A program made the translations under genes and the position numbers. Positions 1 through 8,507 of a stretch of 64,000 nt of DNA are shown here, in pieces (the stretch's first letter is position 1; each line of letters opens with the position of its first letter). The stretch is from Desulfobulbus sp. (GTDB taxonomy: Bacteria > Desulfobacterota > Desulfobulbia > Desulfobulbales > Desulfobulbaceae). The notes under the pieces are model-generated. The model did no database searches. It had not been told where the DNA came from and was given only the letters and a program-made list of their open reading frames with translations. The stretch is from contig JAITGO010000006.1 in NCBI GenBank assembly GCA_031280615.1, forward strand, positions 124,001 to 188,000, written 5' to 3'.

Positions 1-795
1 CTGACCATCCTGCTGAGCGGTCCGGTTGCCGCGGCCGAAGCCGAGCCCACCGAAACCCGGCCTTCGCAGGTCGATCCGGAAGTGCTCGCCGTCGTCTTTT
101 CCGGGGCCGAGATCCTGCACTATGCGGTCAGCTGGAGCGGCGGCCTCAAGATCGGCGATATCTACATGGATATCCACAAGCAGCAGGGCAGGGAAGACGC
201 CTATGCCATCTCGGCAAAGGTCAAGGATTACGGCCCGCTGGAGGTGTTTTATCCGGTGGACGACCGGTTCGTCTGCTTCGTCAGCGGGCCGATGAAGCTA
301 CCGTACCGCTACGAGGTCGAGCAAAAGGAGGGATTCGGCAAGAAAATTACCCGACTGACCCGTTACGATCAGGACAAGCGGATGGTTTGGTACCGGAAAA
401 ACAAGGAAGAGGAGCAACAGTTCGAGCTCACCGGTTCGGTTTACAACGAATTCGCCTCGTTCATCATCACCAGGGCCCTGGTGCTCCGCGAGGGTGAACC
501 CATTGTGGTTCCGACCTTTGCCGACAGAAAGCGGCATGAGGTGCAGGTGTCGCTCGTCAACCGGGAAGAGCGGGAAACCATGTTTGGCAAAAAAGCAACC
601 TTGGTGGTCCAGCCCAAAATGGAATTCAAGGGGCTGTACGAGAAAAGCGGCAACACCACCCTCTGGCTCACCGACGACCGGTGCAGGGTACCGGTGGAGA
701 TCCATTCCAGGATCGTGATCGGCTCGTTGGTGGCGGAACTGGTCGACTACTCCAATCCCGCCTGTCCCGAGTTGACCAAGGCGAAGAATCGTTGA
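1..795 (+). CDS. DUF3108-type exported protein, 5' end outside window
   Basis: The reading frame is open from base 1, so the true start lies upstream. The visible N-terminus (LLSGPVAAAEAEP) looks like the end of a signal peptide with an AxA-type cleavage site, so the protein is probably periplasmic or outer-membrane associated. The rest is a roughly 240-residue beta-rich protein: 'ILHYAVSWSGGLKIGDIYMDI' at the start and a late 'TTLWLTDDRCRVPVEI' segment are typical of DUF3108 proteins (outer-membrane-associated beta proteins of unknown function). A GTG at base 82 could be read as a start, but the upstream signal-like sequence argues against it. No enzyme residues are recognised. Confidence 0.75.
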   Translation: MTILLSGPVAAAEAEPTETRPSQVDPEVLAVVFSGAEILHYAVSWSGGLKIGDIYMDIHKQQGREDAYAISAKVKDYGPLEVFYPVDDRFVCFVSGPMKLPYRYEVEQKEGFGKKITRLTRYDQDKRMVWYRKNKEEEQQFELTGSVYNEFASFIITRALVLREGEPIVVPTFADRKRHEVQVSLVNREERETMFGKKATLVVQPKMEFKGLYEKSGNTTLWLTDDRCRVPVEIHSRIVIGSLVAELVDYSNPACPELTKAKNR

Positions 796-806
796 TGGTT
801 GAGAGA

Positions 807-832
807 TGGCCGACCGAACAACCGGTCAGCCA
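807..832. terminator. Convergent hairpin, possible terminator
   Basis: Ten-base arms at 807-816 and 823-832 (one G-T pair on the minus strand) enclose a six-base loop. The hairpin lies between the convergent ends of the DUF3108 gene and the downstream small heat-shock gene and overlaps the latter's stop codon. There is no T tract on either side, so intrinsic termination is uncertain. Confidence 0.35.
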
Positions 833-1224
833 AGTTTGACCTCGATTTTCCGTGGTTGCGCCGGCACAGCCTTGGGGAGGCGCACGGTGAGCACACCGTC
901 GGCCAGGGAGGCTGCGATTTTCTCCTGGTCGATGCTCTCGGCCACGGTGAACCGCCGGAGATAATGGCCGATTTCGTACTCCTCGAGGATAATCCGGCCC
1001 GGTTGTGCCTGAGGTGCCCGATGGCCCTGGATGGTGAGGATGTTGTCTTCCAGAGCCAGGTCGACCCCCTCCACCGTTACCCCTGGCATGTCGGCAATCA
1101 CCGTCACCTCGCGATCGGTTTCGTAGATGTCGACATGTGGGGCGAAGTAGGTCTCGTTTTTGGTATTTTCGCCGCCGGGCCGGGCCGTTTTCTTTTCCTG
1201 GACCTTCAATTCCTGTTCGCTCAT
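826..1224 (-). CDS. Hsp20-family small heat-shock protein
   Basis: This 132-residue protein is an ATP-independent holdase chaperone of the alpha-crystallin (Hsp20) family. The alpha-crystallin domain runs from about residue 28 ('HVDIYETDREVTVIADMPGV') to 'ADGVLTVRLPKA', the conserved end of the domain. The C-terminal tail is short and lacks a clear IxI anchor. The start is well supported by AGGAGGA a few bases before ATG. It lies 12 bases downstream of a second hsp20 gene and is probably co-transcribed with it, as in many deltaproteobacterial hsp20 pairs. Confidence 0.92.
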   Translation of the reverse strand: MSEQELKVQEKKTARPGGENTKNETYFAPHVDIYETDREVTVIADMPGVTVEGVDLALEDNILTIQGHRAPQAQPGRIILEEYEIGHYLRRFTVAESIDQEKIAASLADGVLTVRLPKAVPAQPRKIEVKLG

Positions 1225-1236
1225 GGCATCCTCCTC

Positions 1237-1695
1237 CTATTCGGCGGTGACTTGGATTTGGCGCGGGGTGACGGCGGAAGCCTTCATCAGGGTGATGGTG
1301 AGCATGCCGTCGACCAACCGGGCACCGACATGCTCCGCATCCACTTTGGTCGGCAGGGCGATGGCTCGGCTGAAGCCGCCGGATTGGATTTCACGGCGAT
1401 GATAGGAAATCCCGGCTTCGTTTTGCCGTCGCTCGCGCTTGCCCTGAAGGGTGAGGGTGTCCCCCTCGATGGACAGATCGAGATCCGACGCCTTGACGCC
1501 GGGCAACTCGGCGGTAACCACCAGCCGGTCGGCTTCTTCGTAAATATTGAGCGCCGGATAGACATTGGCCCGGCCCTGGCCCTTGCTCTTTTCGGCGTAC
1601 GACCGGGACAATTCGTCGAGTCCCTGGCGGATGCGCTCGAATTCGGCCCACGGGTTGCGGAATGTCGGCCGGTCTATGAAACGGACGTACGGCAT
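1237..1695 (-). CDS. Hsp20-family small heat-shock protein, first of a pair
   Basis: This is a 152-residue alpha-crystallin chaperone. The domain begins near 'YPALNIYEEADRLVVTAELP' and ends with 'LVDGMLTITLMKA'. The N-terminal 40 residues ('FRNPWAEFERIRQGLDELS') resemble the amphipathic oligomerisation arm of the family. The frame is open for 24 more codons upstream, but ATG at 1695 is preceded by AGGAGGTG at ideal spacing and is preferred. With the shorter hsp20 gene it forms a two-gene unit with a near-consensus promoter 50-80 bases upstream. Small heat-shock pairs often make hetero-oligomers; that is inference here. Confidence 0.92.
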   Translation of the reverse strand: MPYVRFIDRPTFRNPWAEFERIRQGLDELSRSYAEKSKGQGRANVYPALNIYEEADRLVVTAELPGVKASDLDLSIEGDTLTLQGKRERRQNEAGISYHRREIQSGGFSRAIALPTKVDAEHVGARLVDGMLTITLMKASAVTPRQIQVTAE

Positions 1696-1749
1696 GGCTG
1701 CACCTCCTGGTTGGGATTGTTGGGATTGAGGTTGGCGCGGTTTAGGAAA

Positions 1750-1777
1750 ATTGTAAGGTGCCGACACAACTTGTCAA
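1750..1777 (-). promoter_or_regulatory. Promoter of the hsp20 pair
   Basis: On the minus strand TTGACA (1772-1777) is followed after 16 bases by TACAAT (1750-1755), close to the sigma-70 consensus. The -35 hexamer sits in CCTTGACA, which also resembles the CTTGAA box of heat-shock sigma-32 promoters, but the -10 does not have the CCCCAT form. Transcription would begin about 50 bases before the preferred ATG. No CIRCE palindrome is visible. Confidence 0.6.
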
Positions 1778-1879
1778 GGATGCCGGCACGATCAAAAGAC
1801 GGTTGCATTTTGTGCCGGCAATGACCACAGTGGGCGGCAGCGATCGTCATGTTGTCTAATCAAGCAAAGGAGTGAAACA

Positions 1880-2770
1880 ATGAGCAAGGCTGTGCTGGCC
1901 ACCGATTGTCCGGATCTGCACCTGTTGCACCGGGGCAAGGTGCGCGATATGTACGAAATTCCCGGCCACCCCGATAAACTGCTGATGGTGGCCACCGACC
2001 GGATTTCTGCCTACGATGTGGTCATGGCCGATCCCATCCCCGGCAAGGGCAGGATGCTGACCGAGATTTCCCTGTTTTGGTTCAAGCTGCTGGCCGACAT
2101 CGTACCCAACCACCTGATCAGCGCCGAGATCGACCAATTTCCCGCGATCTGCCATCAGTACCGCGATCAGTTGGAGGGCCGCTCCATGCTGGTTAAGCGA
2201 ACCAAGGTGGTGCCAATCGAGTGCATTGTCCGGGGATATCTGAGCGGCTCGTTCTGGAGCGCCTACAAGAAAGATACGACTGTGTGCGGCTTTGCCCTGC
2301 CCACGGGGATGCGCGAATCGGACCGGTTTCCCCAACCGTTGTTCACTCCCTCCACCAAGGCCGAACAGGGCCTGCACGATGAGAATATTTCTCTTGAACG
2401 TATGCGGGAGGCGGTCGGAGCGGAGCTGACCGAAAAGATGGCGGCCGTCAGTCTGCAGCTCTACCAGCGTGCCGCCGATTATGCCCGCACCAAGGGCATC
2501 ATTATCGCGGACACCAAATTCGAGATGGGCCTGGACGGCGATACCTTGATCCTGGTCGACGAGGTCCTCACGCCGGATTCCTCGCGTTTCTGGCCGTTGG
2601 ACCAATACCAACCAGGCCAGGGCCAGCCAAGTTTCGACAAACAGTTTCTACGCGACTATCTCTCGGGCCTTGCCTGGAACAAGCAACCGCCGCCGCCGCC
2701 GGTTCCGGCGGACATTCTGGACAAAACCCGCCGCCGCTACCAGGAAGCCCAGGAACGGCTGACCCGCTGA
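1880..2770 (+). CDS. purC: Phosphoribosylaminoimidazole-succinocarboxamide synthase
   Basis: SAICAR synthase joins CAIR and aspartate with ATP in de novo purine synthesis. The 296-residue length matches the longer, yeast-like type of the family. Diagnostic segments are '[12 protein letters not shown]' at the N-terminus, '[12 protein letters not shown]', '[13 protein letters not shown]' and '[10 protein letters not shown]...[12 protein letters not shown]'. The start ATG has AAAGGAG eight bases upstream. It faces the S4 gene convergently with a 29-base gap. purB, another enzyme of the same pathway, lies a few kilobases away on the other strand. Confidence 0.97.
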   Translation: MSKAVLATDCPDLHLLHRGKVRDMYEIPGHPDKLLMVATDRISAYDVVMADPIPGKGRMLTEISLFWFKLLADIVPNHLISAEIDQFPAICHQYRDQLEGRSMLVKRTKVVPIECIVRGYLSGSFWSAYKKDTTVCGFALPTGMRESDRFPQPLFTPSTKAEQGLHDENISLERMREAVGAELTEKMAAVSLQLYQRAADYARTKGIIIADTKFEMGLDGDTLILVDEVLTPDSSRFWPLDQYQPGQGQPSFDKQFLRDYLSGLAWNKQPPPPPVPADILDKTRRRYQEAQERLTR

Positions 2771-2799
2771 TTCTTTTTCTTTTTTCGTCCGGCGCAAGC

Positions 2800-3060
2800 C
2801 TATCGATTTAGCCGGCCCTGTTCCGACCCGTTTTCCGGAGCGGAACAGGGCCGTGCCTCCACCCGCAACTCGACCCCAAGGCAGACGACCCGATCTCCGG
2901 GGTAGAGCTTGCGCCGCTTCCTTGCTTCCACCTCCCCGTTGACCGATGCCAAGCCTTGGCTGACCAGAAAGCGGGCCTCGCCGCCGCTGGCTGCCAGATT
3001 CTCCCGTTTGAGCAGCTTGTCCAATTCGATGTAGTCGGTATCGATGATCGCCGGTTTCAT
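2800..3060 (-). CDS. Small S4-domain RNA-binding protein
   Basis: This 86-residue protein consists almost entirely of an S4 fold: 'YIELDKLLKRENLAASGGEARFLVSQG' followed by 'ASVNGEVEARKRRKLYPGDRV'. Stand-alone S4 proteins (YbcJ/YaaA type) bind structured RNA and are often linked to ribosome work, but this one's target is unknown. It is the last gene of a run that includes miaB and a radical SAM enzyme, starting 87 bases after the latter. No strong Shine-Dalgarno is seen, only AAGAAG before ATG. Confidence 0.85.
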   Translation of the reverse strand: MKPAIIDTDYIELDKLLKRENLAASGGEARFLVSQGLASVNGEVEARKRRKLYPGDRVVCLGVELRVEARPCSAPENGSEQGRLNR

Positions 3061-3147
3061 GGCTTCTTGGGATGGAGGTTGGGCGCCGTTCCGGGGCCGC
3101 AGGCGTGTTTGGTTGATCCAGGAATAGGAATGTCGGGCGAGAATTGC

Positions 3148-4017
3148 TCACAGAGCCCGAAGAAATTCAGGCCGCAGCGACAGGTTGCCGACCAGAGCTT
3201 GATCGATCAGGTCAAGGGTCGCCGCCTTCTCTTCCGGCAATTTGGCCCGTACCGGAAGATAATTGGAGGCATGGTTGGCGTGGAACAGGCCGTTGCTCAG
3301 ATTGGTGGCGGCGATCATGGCGCGCAACTCGCCCAAAATAGCCAGGGGACCGGGGACAACGAAATCGCCGGCCAAGACGTCGGCGTGCAGCTTGGTCTGT
3401 GGTTCGATCATCAGGCTGAGTGCCCCCACATACTCCGGGTCGATGGCACTCAGCACCCGGCCGGTTTCCTCGGCATGCACCGGGGACCGATCCGGACCGG
3501 CAATACCGAGCAGCACGGTCACGGACAACTTGATGCCGGCTGCCTTGGCCTTGCCCGCCATGGCGATCATGTCCGCAGCGGTCGCCCCTTTATTGATGGC
3601 CGTCAAGGTATGGTCGTCACCGCTTTCCAGTCCCATGTAGGCGATCTTCAGGCCAAGGCGACGCAATTCCTCCAGTTCCTCGATGGTTTTCGCTTTGAGA
3701 CTCTTGCAATTGGCGTAAATGCCGACCCGGTCGAGATGGGGCAGTTTCTCCCGAATCCGAACGAGAATGGTCCGCAATCTGTTTTGCGGCAGGATCAGGG
3801 CATCGCCATCGCAAAGAAACAGTCGGCGGGCATGGGGGAAATGGCGGGCGGCATAGTCGATGTCGGCATAAACAATCTCGTCGGGAGTAATGGAAAACCG
3901 CTGTCCCTTATACATGCCGCAAAAGGTGCATTTGTTGTGCGAGCAACCGGTGGTGACCTGCAGCAGAATGCTGTTGGCCTCGCTGGGCGGCCGATAGACC
4001 GTGCCTTGATAATGCAT
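3148..4017 (-). CDS. Radical SAM protein with CX4CX2C cluster motif (paralogue 1)
   Basis: This 289-residue protein has the radical SAM fold of the COG1032/Elp3-like group. The cluster motif is GCSHNKCTFCG at residues 24-34, i.e. C-x4-C-x2-C instead of the usual C-x3-C-x2-C. It is followed by GMYKG, then 'LFLCDGDALIL', 'YMGLESGDD' and 'LLGIAGPD', which fit SAM-binding strands. Length is enough for a core barrel with a short C-terminal extension ('FHANHASNYLPVRAKLP'). The substrate is unknown. A same-length paralogue lies at 16450-17319. It sits between a PHP-domain gene (23 bases upstream) and the S4 gene. Confidence 0.88.
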   Translation of the reverse strand: MHYQGTVYRPPSEANSILLQVTTGCSHNKCTFCGMYKGQRFSITPDEIVYADIDYAARHFPHARRLFLCDGDALILPQNRLRTILVRIREKLPHLDRVGIYANCKSLKAKTIEELEELRRLGLKIAYMGLESGDDHTLTAINKGATAADMIAMAGKAKAAGIKLSVTVLLGIAGPDRSPVHAEETGRVLSAIDPEYVGALSLMIEPQTKLHADVLAGDFVVPGPLAILGELRAMIAATNLSNGLFHANHASNYLPVRAKLPEEKAATLDLIDQALVGNLSLRPEFLRAL

Positions 4018-4040
4018 TTGATTTTCTAATTATTAAGGTG

Positions 4041-4697
4041 TTAGTCGATTGAAGGCAGGCGCTCGACCAGGGCCGCCATGTTGCGCCGGACCAACTGGTA
4101 TTGCTCCCGGCTGAGTCCGGCCCCCAGCCCCACGGTTTCCGCCATGGCAGCGGTGAGGAAATCACCCGGTGCATGCGCGTCGGCATTGATGGCCAAGGGC
4201 GCATTGGCCAGGGTTGCCATCCGGGCCACATGGCCGTTGGTCAGGCTGTGCCCCTTGCGGCCGGACAATTCCAACAGGATATTGTTCTTTGCCGCCAGCT
4301 TCGCTTCCTCTTCGGTGATGAAACCGGGATGCGCCAGAACGTCGACGCCCGCTTCCAAAGCGGCCCGGTTGGTTCCCGGGACAACCGGTTCTACCGGGGT
4401 TTCGCCATGCACCACCACCAGCTGGGCCCCCAAGGCCCGCGATTCCCGAGTCAGGGGGGCGATCAAAGCTGGGGGCACATGGGTCAATTCGACCCCGACA
4501 ATCAGCCGGGTGGCCGTATGCGGATTCAAATCCCTGGCTGCCTTGAGCAGCGCCGGGATCAGGAGGTGAATATTGGAGGAATCGGCGTGGTCGGTGATGG
4601 CTATGGCCGTGTATCCGAGCACTTCGACCCGGCGAACGTGCTCGGCCGGAACCAGGGCGCCATCGCTGAAAAAAGTGTGGGTGTGCAGATCAATCAT
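4041..4697 (-). CDS. PHP-domain metal-dependent phosphoesterase
   Basis: This 218-residue protein starts with 'MIDLHTHTFFSDGALVP', the HxH-plus-SDG metal-binding signature of PHP phosphoesterases. It continues with 'AIAITDHADSSN', 'VGVELTHV', 'VVVHGETPVEPV', 'DVLAHPGFI' and a late 'PLAINADAHAP', giving the full set of His and Asp ligands. Relatives include histidinol phosphatases and nucleoside diphosphate phosphoesterases; the 'histidinol phosphatase-like' label is a family name and no his genes are nearby. It lies between miaB and radical SAM paralogue 1 in a tight minus-strand run. Confidence 0.85.
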   Translation of the reverse strand: MIDLHTHTFFSDGALVPAEHVRRVEVLGYTAIAITDHADSSNIHLLIPALLKAARDLNPHTATRLIVGVELTHVPPALIAPLTRESRALGAQLVVVHGETPVEPVVPGTNRAALEAGVDVLAHPGFITEEEAKLAAKNNILLELSGRKGHSLTNGHVARMATLANAPLAINADAHAPGDFLTAAMAETVGLGAGLSREQYQLVRRNMAALVERLPSID

Positions 4698-4730
4698 GTT
4701 GTTTTGGCACCTTGCGTCAAATTGTTACCA

Positions 4731-6086
4731 TCAGTTCTCAAGCACGCCTTTCAAGGAGTGCTTACCGGCGTGCTGGATGCGCACCGTGGCAAGATCGCCA
4801 GGAAGCAGAGAAGTGACCACATCCGAACAGTGCACCATGTGGTTACCCGCGGAGCGGCCCTTGAGGCCGGTCTCATTCACCCCCTCGATCATCACTTCAA
4901 CTTTTTTTCCTATCTGCTCACGGTTTCGCTCGAAAGAAATTGCATCCTGCCGTTCCTGAAACACCGCAAGCCGCGCGCTTTTTACCTCTTCTGGGATTTT
5001 ATCGCCGAATTCTGCGGAGCGAGTGTGGGGGCGGTCCGAATACTTGAAGGAAAAGGAGCCGTGAAACCGTACGCGATTGAGCAAGTCCATAGTCGCCTGG
5101 AAGTCATCGTCGGTCTCGCCGGGAAAACCGACAATGATATCGGTCGCTAGGGCAATGTCGGGCCGATATCGCCTGAGCAGCTCCACCTTTTCCAGATAGC
5201 TTTCCACCGTATATTTTCGGTTCATCCGGCGCAGCACCGCATTGGAACCCGATTGGACCGGCAGATGGAAATGAGGGCAAAGATTGTCGATCTCGGCAAA
5301 ACAACGCATGAGTTCTTCGGTGAGATCTTTGGGGTGGGAAGTGGTGAAGCGCAATCGCTGCACCCCTTTGATCGCAGCCACTTCCCGCAGTAATCGAGGA
5401 AAATCGACCGGTTGTTCGGCAACCTGGTTGGCGGTGCCATAGGAGTTGACATTTTGGCCTAACAGAGTGATTTCCCGAACTCCTTGCGACACCAGGATTT
5501 CCACCTCTTCCAGGATATCGGCCATTGGCCGGCTGATCTCACGCCCCCTGGTACCCGGAACCACGCAGTAGCTGCAGAAGTTGTCGCAGCCCTGCATGAT
5601 GGTGACAAATCGCTTGAAACCATACGCGGCCGCAGGAAGGGAAGGGGATGTATTGTTCAGGAGTTTCTGAAAAGGGGGGATGCTAAAGGAGGCTTCCATG
5701 TTGGTGGCGATCTCCTTGTTGGTCACCCCCTGGCTCAGGCGATCCAGCAGTTCCGGTAGCCGGTAGATTTGCTGGGTGCCCACGATCAGGTCGACATGGG
5801 GCATGCGCTCGCGAATCTGTTCCCCTTCCTGTTGGGCAACGCAGCCGGTCACGCCGAGGAGCAGCTTTGGATTTTTTTGCTTTTCCGGCCGCAGGGAGCC
5901 GAGCAGGGAAAAGACCTTCTGCTCCGCCTTCTCCCTGATACTGCAGGTATTGATCAGGATGAGGTCCGCACCTTTGGGTTCGGCGGTGGCGACATACCCT
6001 TCTTGGGCAAGCAGCTGTTCGATGATTTCCGAGTCCCGCTCGTTCATCTGACAGCCAAAGGTTTTAATGTACAGATTCTTGCTCAT
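4731..6086 (-). CDS. miaB: tRNA-2-methylthio-N6-dimethylallyladenosine synthase
   Basis: MiaB adds the 2-methylthio group to i6A37 of tRNAs that read UNN codons. The 451 residues show the UPF0004 domain ('IKTFGCQMNERDSE', 'INTCSIREKAEQK', 'GCVAQQEG') with three cysteines for the auxiliary cluster. The radical SAM motif 'MQGCDNFCSYCVVPGTRGRE' and a C-terminal TRAM domain ('GKKVEVMIEG...GDLATVRIQHA') follow. The start codon overlaps the DUF4911 stop by four bases, indicating translational coupling. miaA, which makes its substrate, is at 10250-11197. Confidence 0.97.
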   Translation of the reverse strand: MSKNLYIKTFGCQMNERDSEIIEQLLAQEGYVATAEPKGADLILINTCSIREKAEQKVFSLLGSLRPEKQKNPKLLLGVTGCVAQQEGEQIRERMPHVDLIVGTQQIYRLPELLDRLSQGVTNKEIATNMEASFSIPPFQKLLNNTSPSLPAAAYGFKRFVTIMQGCDNFCSYCVVPGTRGREISRPMADILEEVEILVSQGVREITLLGQNVNSYGTANQVAEQPVDFPRLLREVAAIKGVQRLRFTTSHPKDLTEELMRCFAEIDNLCPHFHLPVQSGSNAVLRRMNRKYTVESYLEKVELLRRYRPDIALATDIIVGFPGETDDDFQATMDLLNRVRFHGSFSFKYSDRPHTRSAEFGDKIPEEVKSARLAVFQERQDAISFERNREQIGKKVEVMIEGVNETGLKGRSAGNHMVHCSDVVTSLLPGDLATVRIQHAGKHSLKGVLEN

Positions 6087-6355
6087 GCCATCAACGCTCG
6101 ATCATCAGTGGATTGAGAAGGAAATGGGCTCAACTTTTCAGCCAATTCATTAAGAAGTCGCATGGTTGGCACCATATTGCAGTCAAGTGTCTGGATGCGC
6201 ACCAGGCCGCGTTCAACCGCAAGGGTGGAAAGGATGGCCAGCCCATCGTATCCTTCGAGGATAAAGCGGAGCCAGCTGATTTTTTCCGGTCGGATCAAGA
6301 GAAACCATTCAACGATCATAGGCATGGCAACGACGGGCTGGCTGGTATGGGACAT
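6083..6355 (-). CDS. DUF4911-family protein
   Basis: This 90-residue soluble protein has 'EWFLLIRPEKISWLRFILEGYDGLAILSTL' and 'GLVRIQTLDCNMVPTMRLLNEL', the pattern of DUF4911, a short family found next to purB or miaB in deltaproteobacteria. It is locked into the operon: its start shares a base with the purB stop (TAATG) and its stop overlaps the miaB start. The position suggests a regulatory or adaptor role near miaB, but nothing in the sequence shows an activity. Confidence 0.8.
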   Translation of the reverse strand: MSHTSQPVVAMPMIVEWFLLIRPEKISWLRFILEGYDGLAILSTLAVERGLVRIQTLDCNMVPTMRLLNELAEKLSPFPSQSTDDRALMA

Positions 6356-7800
6356 TAAACACTCAGAGATGCATCGACATCCTGGGCAACGATGTCTTTG
6401 TAACGCTCAAGGACCGGTTTGACCTGTTCTCGAAGAAATTCCGTTGTTTGCATGGAAGCACGGCCGGTAAATTGTTGATAATCGCCGATCAGGCTTTCCA
6501 ATTCCACCCGGTCGAAGGGGATACGGCTATCCCTGGCCAGCAATTCGAGCAGGTTGTTCGACTCGCCGTTATTCTTGACAGCAAGGCCGGATGCAACCGA
6601 ATGCTCCCGTATCACCTCATGCATTTCCTGTCGACTATTACCGCGTTCGACACAGGCCATCAGAATTTTTTCCGTGGCCATAAAAGGCAGCTCTTCGCGC
6701 AAATGTTTTTCGATTTGCTTTGGATACACAACCATATTGCTAGTGATATTGATGTACAACTTCAAGATGGCATCGGTCAACAGAAAGGCCTGTGCCATAT
6801 CCATCCGTCGAATGGCCGAGTCGTCCAGAGTGCGCTCAAACCACTGATTGGCTGCTGTTGCAGCAAAATTGATCGGCAATCCCATTAGTTTTCGAGCAAG
6901 ACCGGTCATCCGCTCGGCCCGCATCGGATTGCGTTTGTATGCCATGGCGGAACTGCCGACCTGTTTGCTCTCAAAAGGTTCTTCCTGCACCTTGAGGTTG
7001 GAGAGTAGCCGTAGATCGACCGCGAATTTGTGGGCAGAAGCGCCGATACCGGACAGGGTTTCCGCGGTTTTCATGTCAAGCTTACGGGGATAGGTTTGGC
7101 CGGTGACCGGAAAGGCTTCGTCAAAACCGATTTTTCGGGAAATTAACCGGTCGAGCTCGCGAACTTTTTCATGATTGCCATTGAATAGTTCGATGAAGGT
7201 GGCCTGGGTACCGACCGTTCCCTTGGCTCCCCTGGCCTTAATCTGGGTTTCCAGGTGTTCGATGTAATCAAGGTCCATCAATAAATCTTGGAGATACAGC
7301 GTATTCCTCTTACCTACGGTTGTCGGTTGTGCCGGCTGGTAATGGGTGTAGCCTAATGTTGCGATATCCTTGTTATTCTCACAGAAATTCGCGAGATTGG
7401 CGATTACTTTGAGCAAGGCCCCCTTAATCAATCGCAAGGCACGTTTCTGGATAAGCAAGTCCGTGTTGCAGACCACAAACTGCGATGTCGCGCCGAGATG
7501 GATGATCGGTTCGGCAAGCGGGCACTGTTGGCCGTAGGCAAAGACATGGGCCATGACATCGTGGCGAATTTCACGTTCTTTGGCGGCGGCCACATCATAA
7601 TCGATATCGTCAATGTGAGCCTTGAGCTCTGCGACCATCTCAGCGGTCACCGCTGTCAACCCGAGTTCGTGTTGGGCTTCGGCCAAGGCCACCCAGCATT
7701 TGCGCCAGTGGGTAAACTTGTATCGCTCGGAAAACAATTCTTGCATGGCACGGCTGGTGTAACGGGAAACCAAAGGTTCTTGATATATGTCACGATTCAT
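6355..7800 (-). CDS. purB: Adenylosuccinate lyase
   Basis: PurB splits SAICAR and adenylosuccinate, releasing fumarate, in purine synthesis. The 481-residue protein shows 'RHDVMAHVFAYGQQCPLAEPIIHLGATSQFV', the catalytic flexible loop 'GSSAMAYKRNPMRAERM' and 'GYTHYQPAQPTTVGKR' of the fumarase/aspartase superfamily. It is the first gene of a minus-strand run with DUF4911 and miaB. Only a weak ribosome site (GGCGAG) precedes ATG. A perfect inverted repeat lies 62-87 bases upstream and may control the operon. Confidence 0.96.
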   Translation of the reverse strand: MNRDIYQEPLVSRYTSRAMQELFSERYKFTHWRKCWVALAEAQHELGLTAVTAEMVAELKAHIDDIDYDVAAAKEREIRHDVMAHVFAYGQQCPLAEPIIHLGATSQFVVCNTDLLIQKRALRLIKGALLKVIANLANFCENNKDIATLGYTHYQPAQPTTVGKRNTLYLQDLLMDLDYIEHLETQIKARGAKGTVGTQATFIELFNGNHEKVRELDRLISRKIGFDEAFPVTGQTYPRKLDMKTAETLSGIGASAHKFAVDLRLLSNLKVQEEPFESKQVGSSAMAYKRNPMRAERMTGLARKLMGLPINFAATAANQWFERTLDDSAIRRMDMAQAFLLTDAILKLYINITSNMVVYPKQIEKHLREELPFMATEKILMACVERGNSRQEMHEVIREHSVASGLAVKNNGESNNLLELLARDSRIPFDRVELESLIGDYQQFTGRASMQTTEFLREQVKPVLERYKDIVAQDVDASLSV

Positions 7801-8507
7801 AAAAGCTCGCCTAATTAAATATTAAAAATAAAAGGAAATACATTTAGTTAAAAGACACATTTAACGCGTTATCTAAAAAACGCGTTATGGCTCAACATGT
7901 CGCTGTAAAGTAGAACTCACCAAATTTGTTAAATTACACCACCAAAACAACAAGGCCAAGTTTTATGTCCGTTGCATCTGCACCAAACCGAGAAACATCT
8001 CATAGTTCGGAGGCATGGCCAGTCAGATATGCGACAGAAAAAACAGTATCTGCGACAGGGAAGGGGAGATGTTTGTTAGCTCTATTCGTCAATTAAAGGA
8101 AATCAACTGCACATCAACAGATTGTCCGCAATCGAGCTTAAACATCTGGGCCGATCAACTTCTCAGAAAGAACACGGGTATCAGTTTGCCGCGAGACCTG
8201 AACGAGAGAACAGAAACTGTGTAACCATGTTTGCGTCTGCGTTGCAGCAAAATCGATCAAGGCAAGCTGGTCGAAATCGGGCAGCTTGATTTTTATGATT
8301 TAATCGCGAACTGTGGCATGGTTCTTCTTCGAAATTCAACCAATTTCGTTTGCAGCAAAGCAAATATCAACGGTTAAACACGGTGTTGTCTTAAGAACAG
8401 AAACCGTTGATTTAAATTTCAGTGTCTGGTTATACAGCCTCAGCTTTATACAACATTAAAATGTCGCATAATATATATTATGTTAAATTTTGTTTAATAT
8501 ATTTATA
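7801..8507. other. AT-rich gene-free gap between purB and recJ
   Basis: About 700 bases without a convincing gene, clearly richer in A and T than the flanks. It holds the purB leader with an inverted repeat at 7862-7887, two direct copies of TMTGCGACAG 21 bases apart (8028-8037 and 8049-8058), two copies of AGAACAGAAACYGT (near 8208 and 8394), and a 16-base perfect palindrome CATAATATATATTATG at 8467-8482. The longest frame (8015-8224, plus) has SD-like GGAGG only one base before ATG and no recognisable fold, so I do not call it. A small RNA or mobile-element residue cannot be excluded. Confidence 0.6.
7862..7887. promoter_or_regulatory. Inverted repeat upstream of purB, candidate operator
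   Basis: Nine-base arms TAACGCGTT (7862-7870) and AACGCGTTA (7879-7887) flank an eight-base AT spacer. Each arm contains the self-palindromic AACGCGTT, so the site also reads as two identical half-sites 16 bases apart. It lies 62-87 bases before the purB ATG, a sensible place for an operator. It does not match the E. coli PurR or Bacillus PurBox consensus as I know them. Confidence 0.45.

Noticed and set aside
799-1824. 341-residue plus-strand frame over the hsp20 pair
   Set aside because: It runs antisense to two clear Hsp20 genes with good ribosome sites and has no family features.
8015-8224. 69-residue frame in the AT-rich gap
   Set aside because: SD-like GGAGG is one base before ATG, which is too close, and the protein resembles nothing known.
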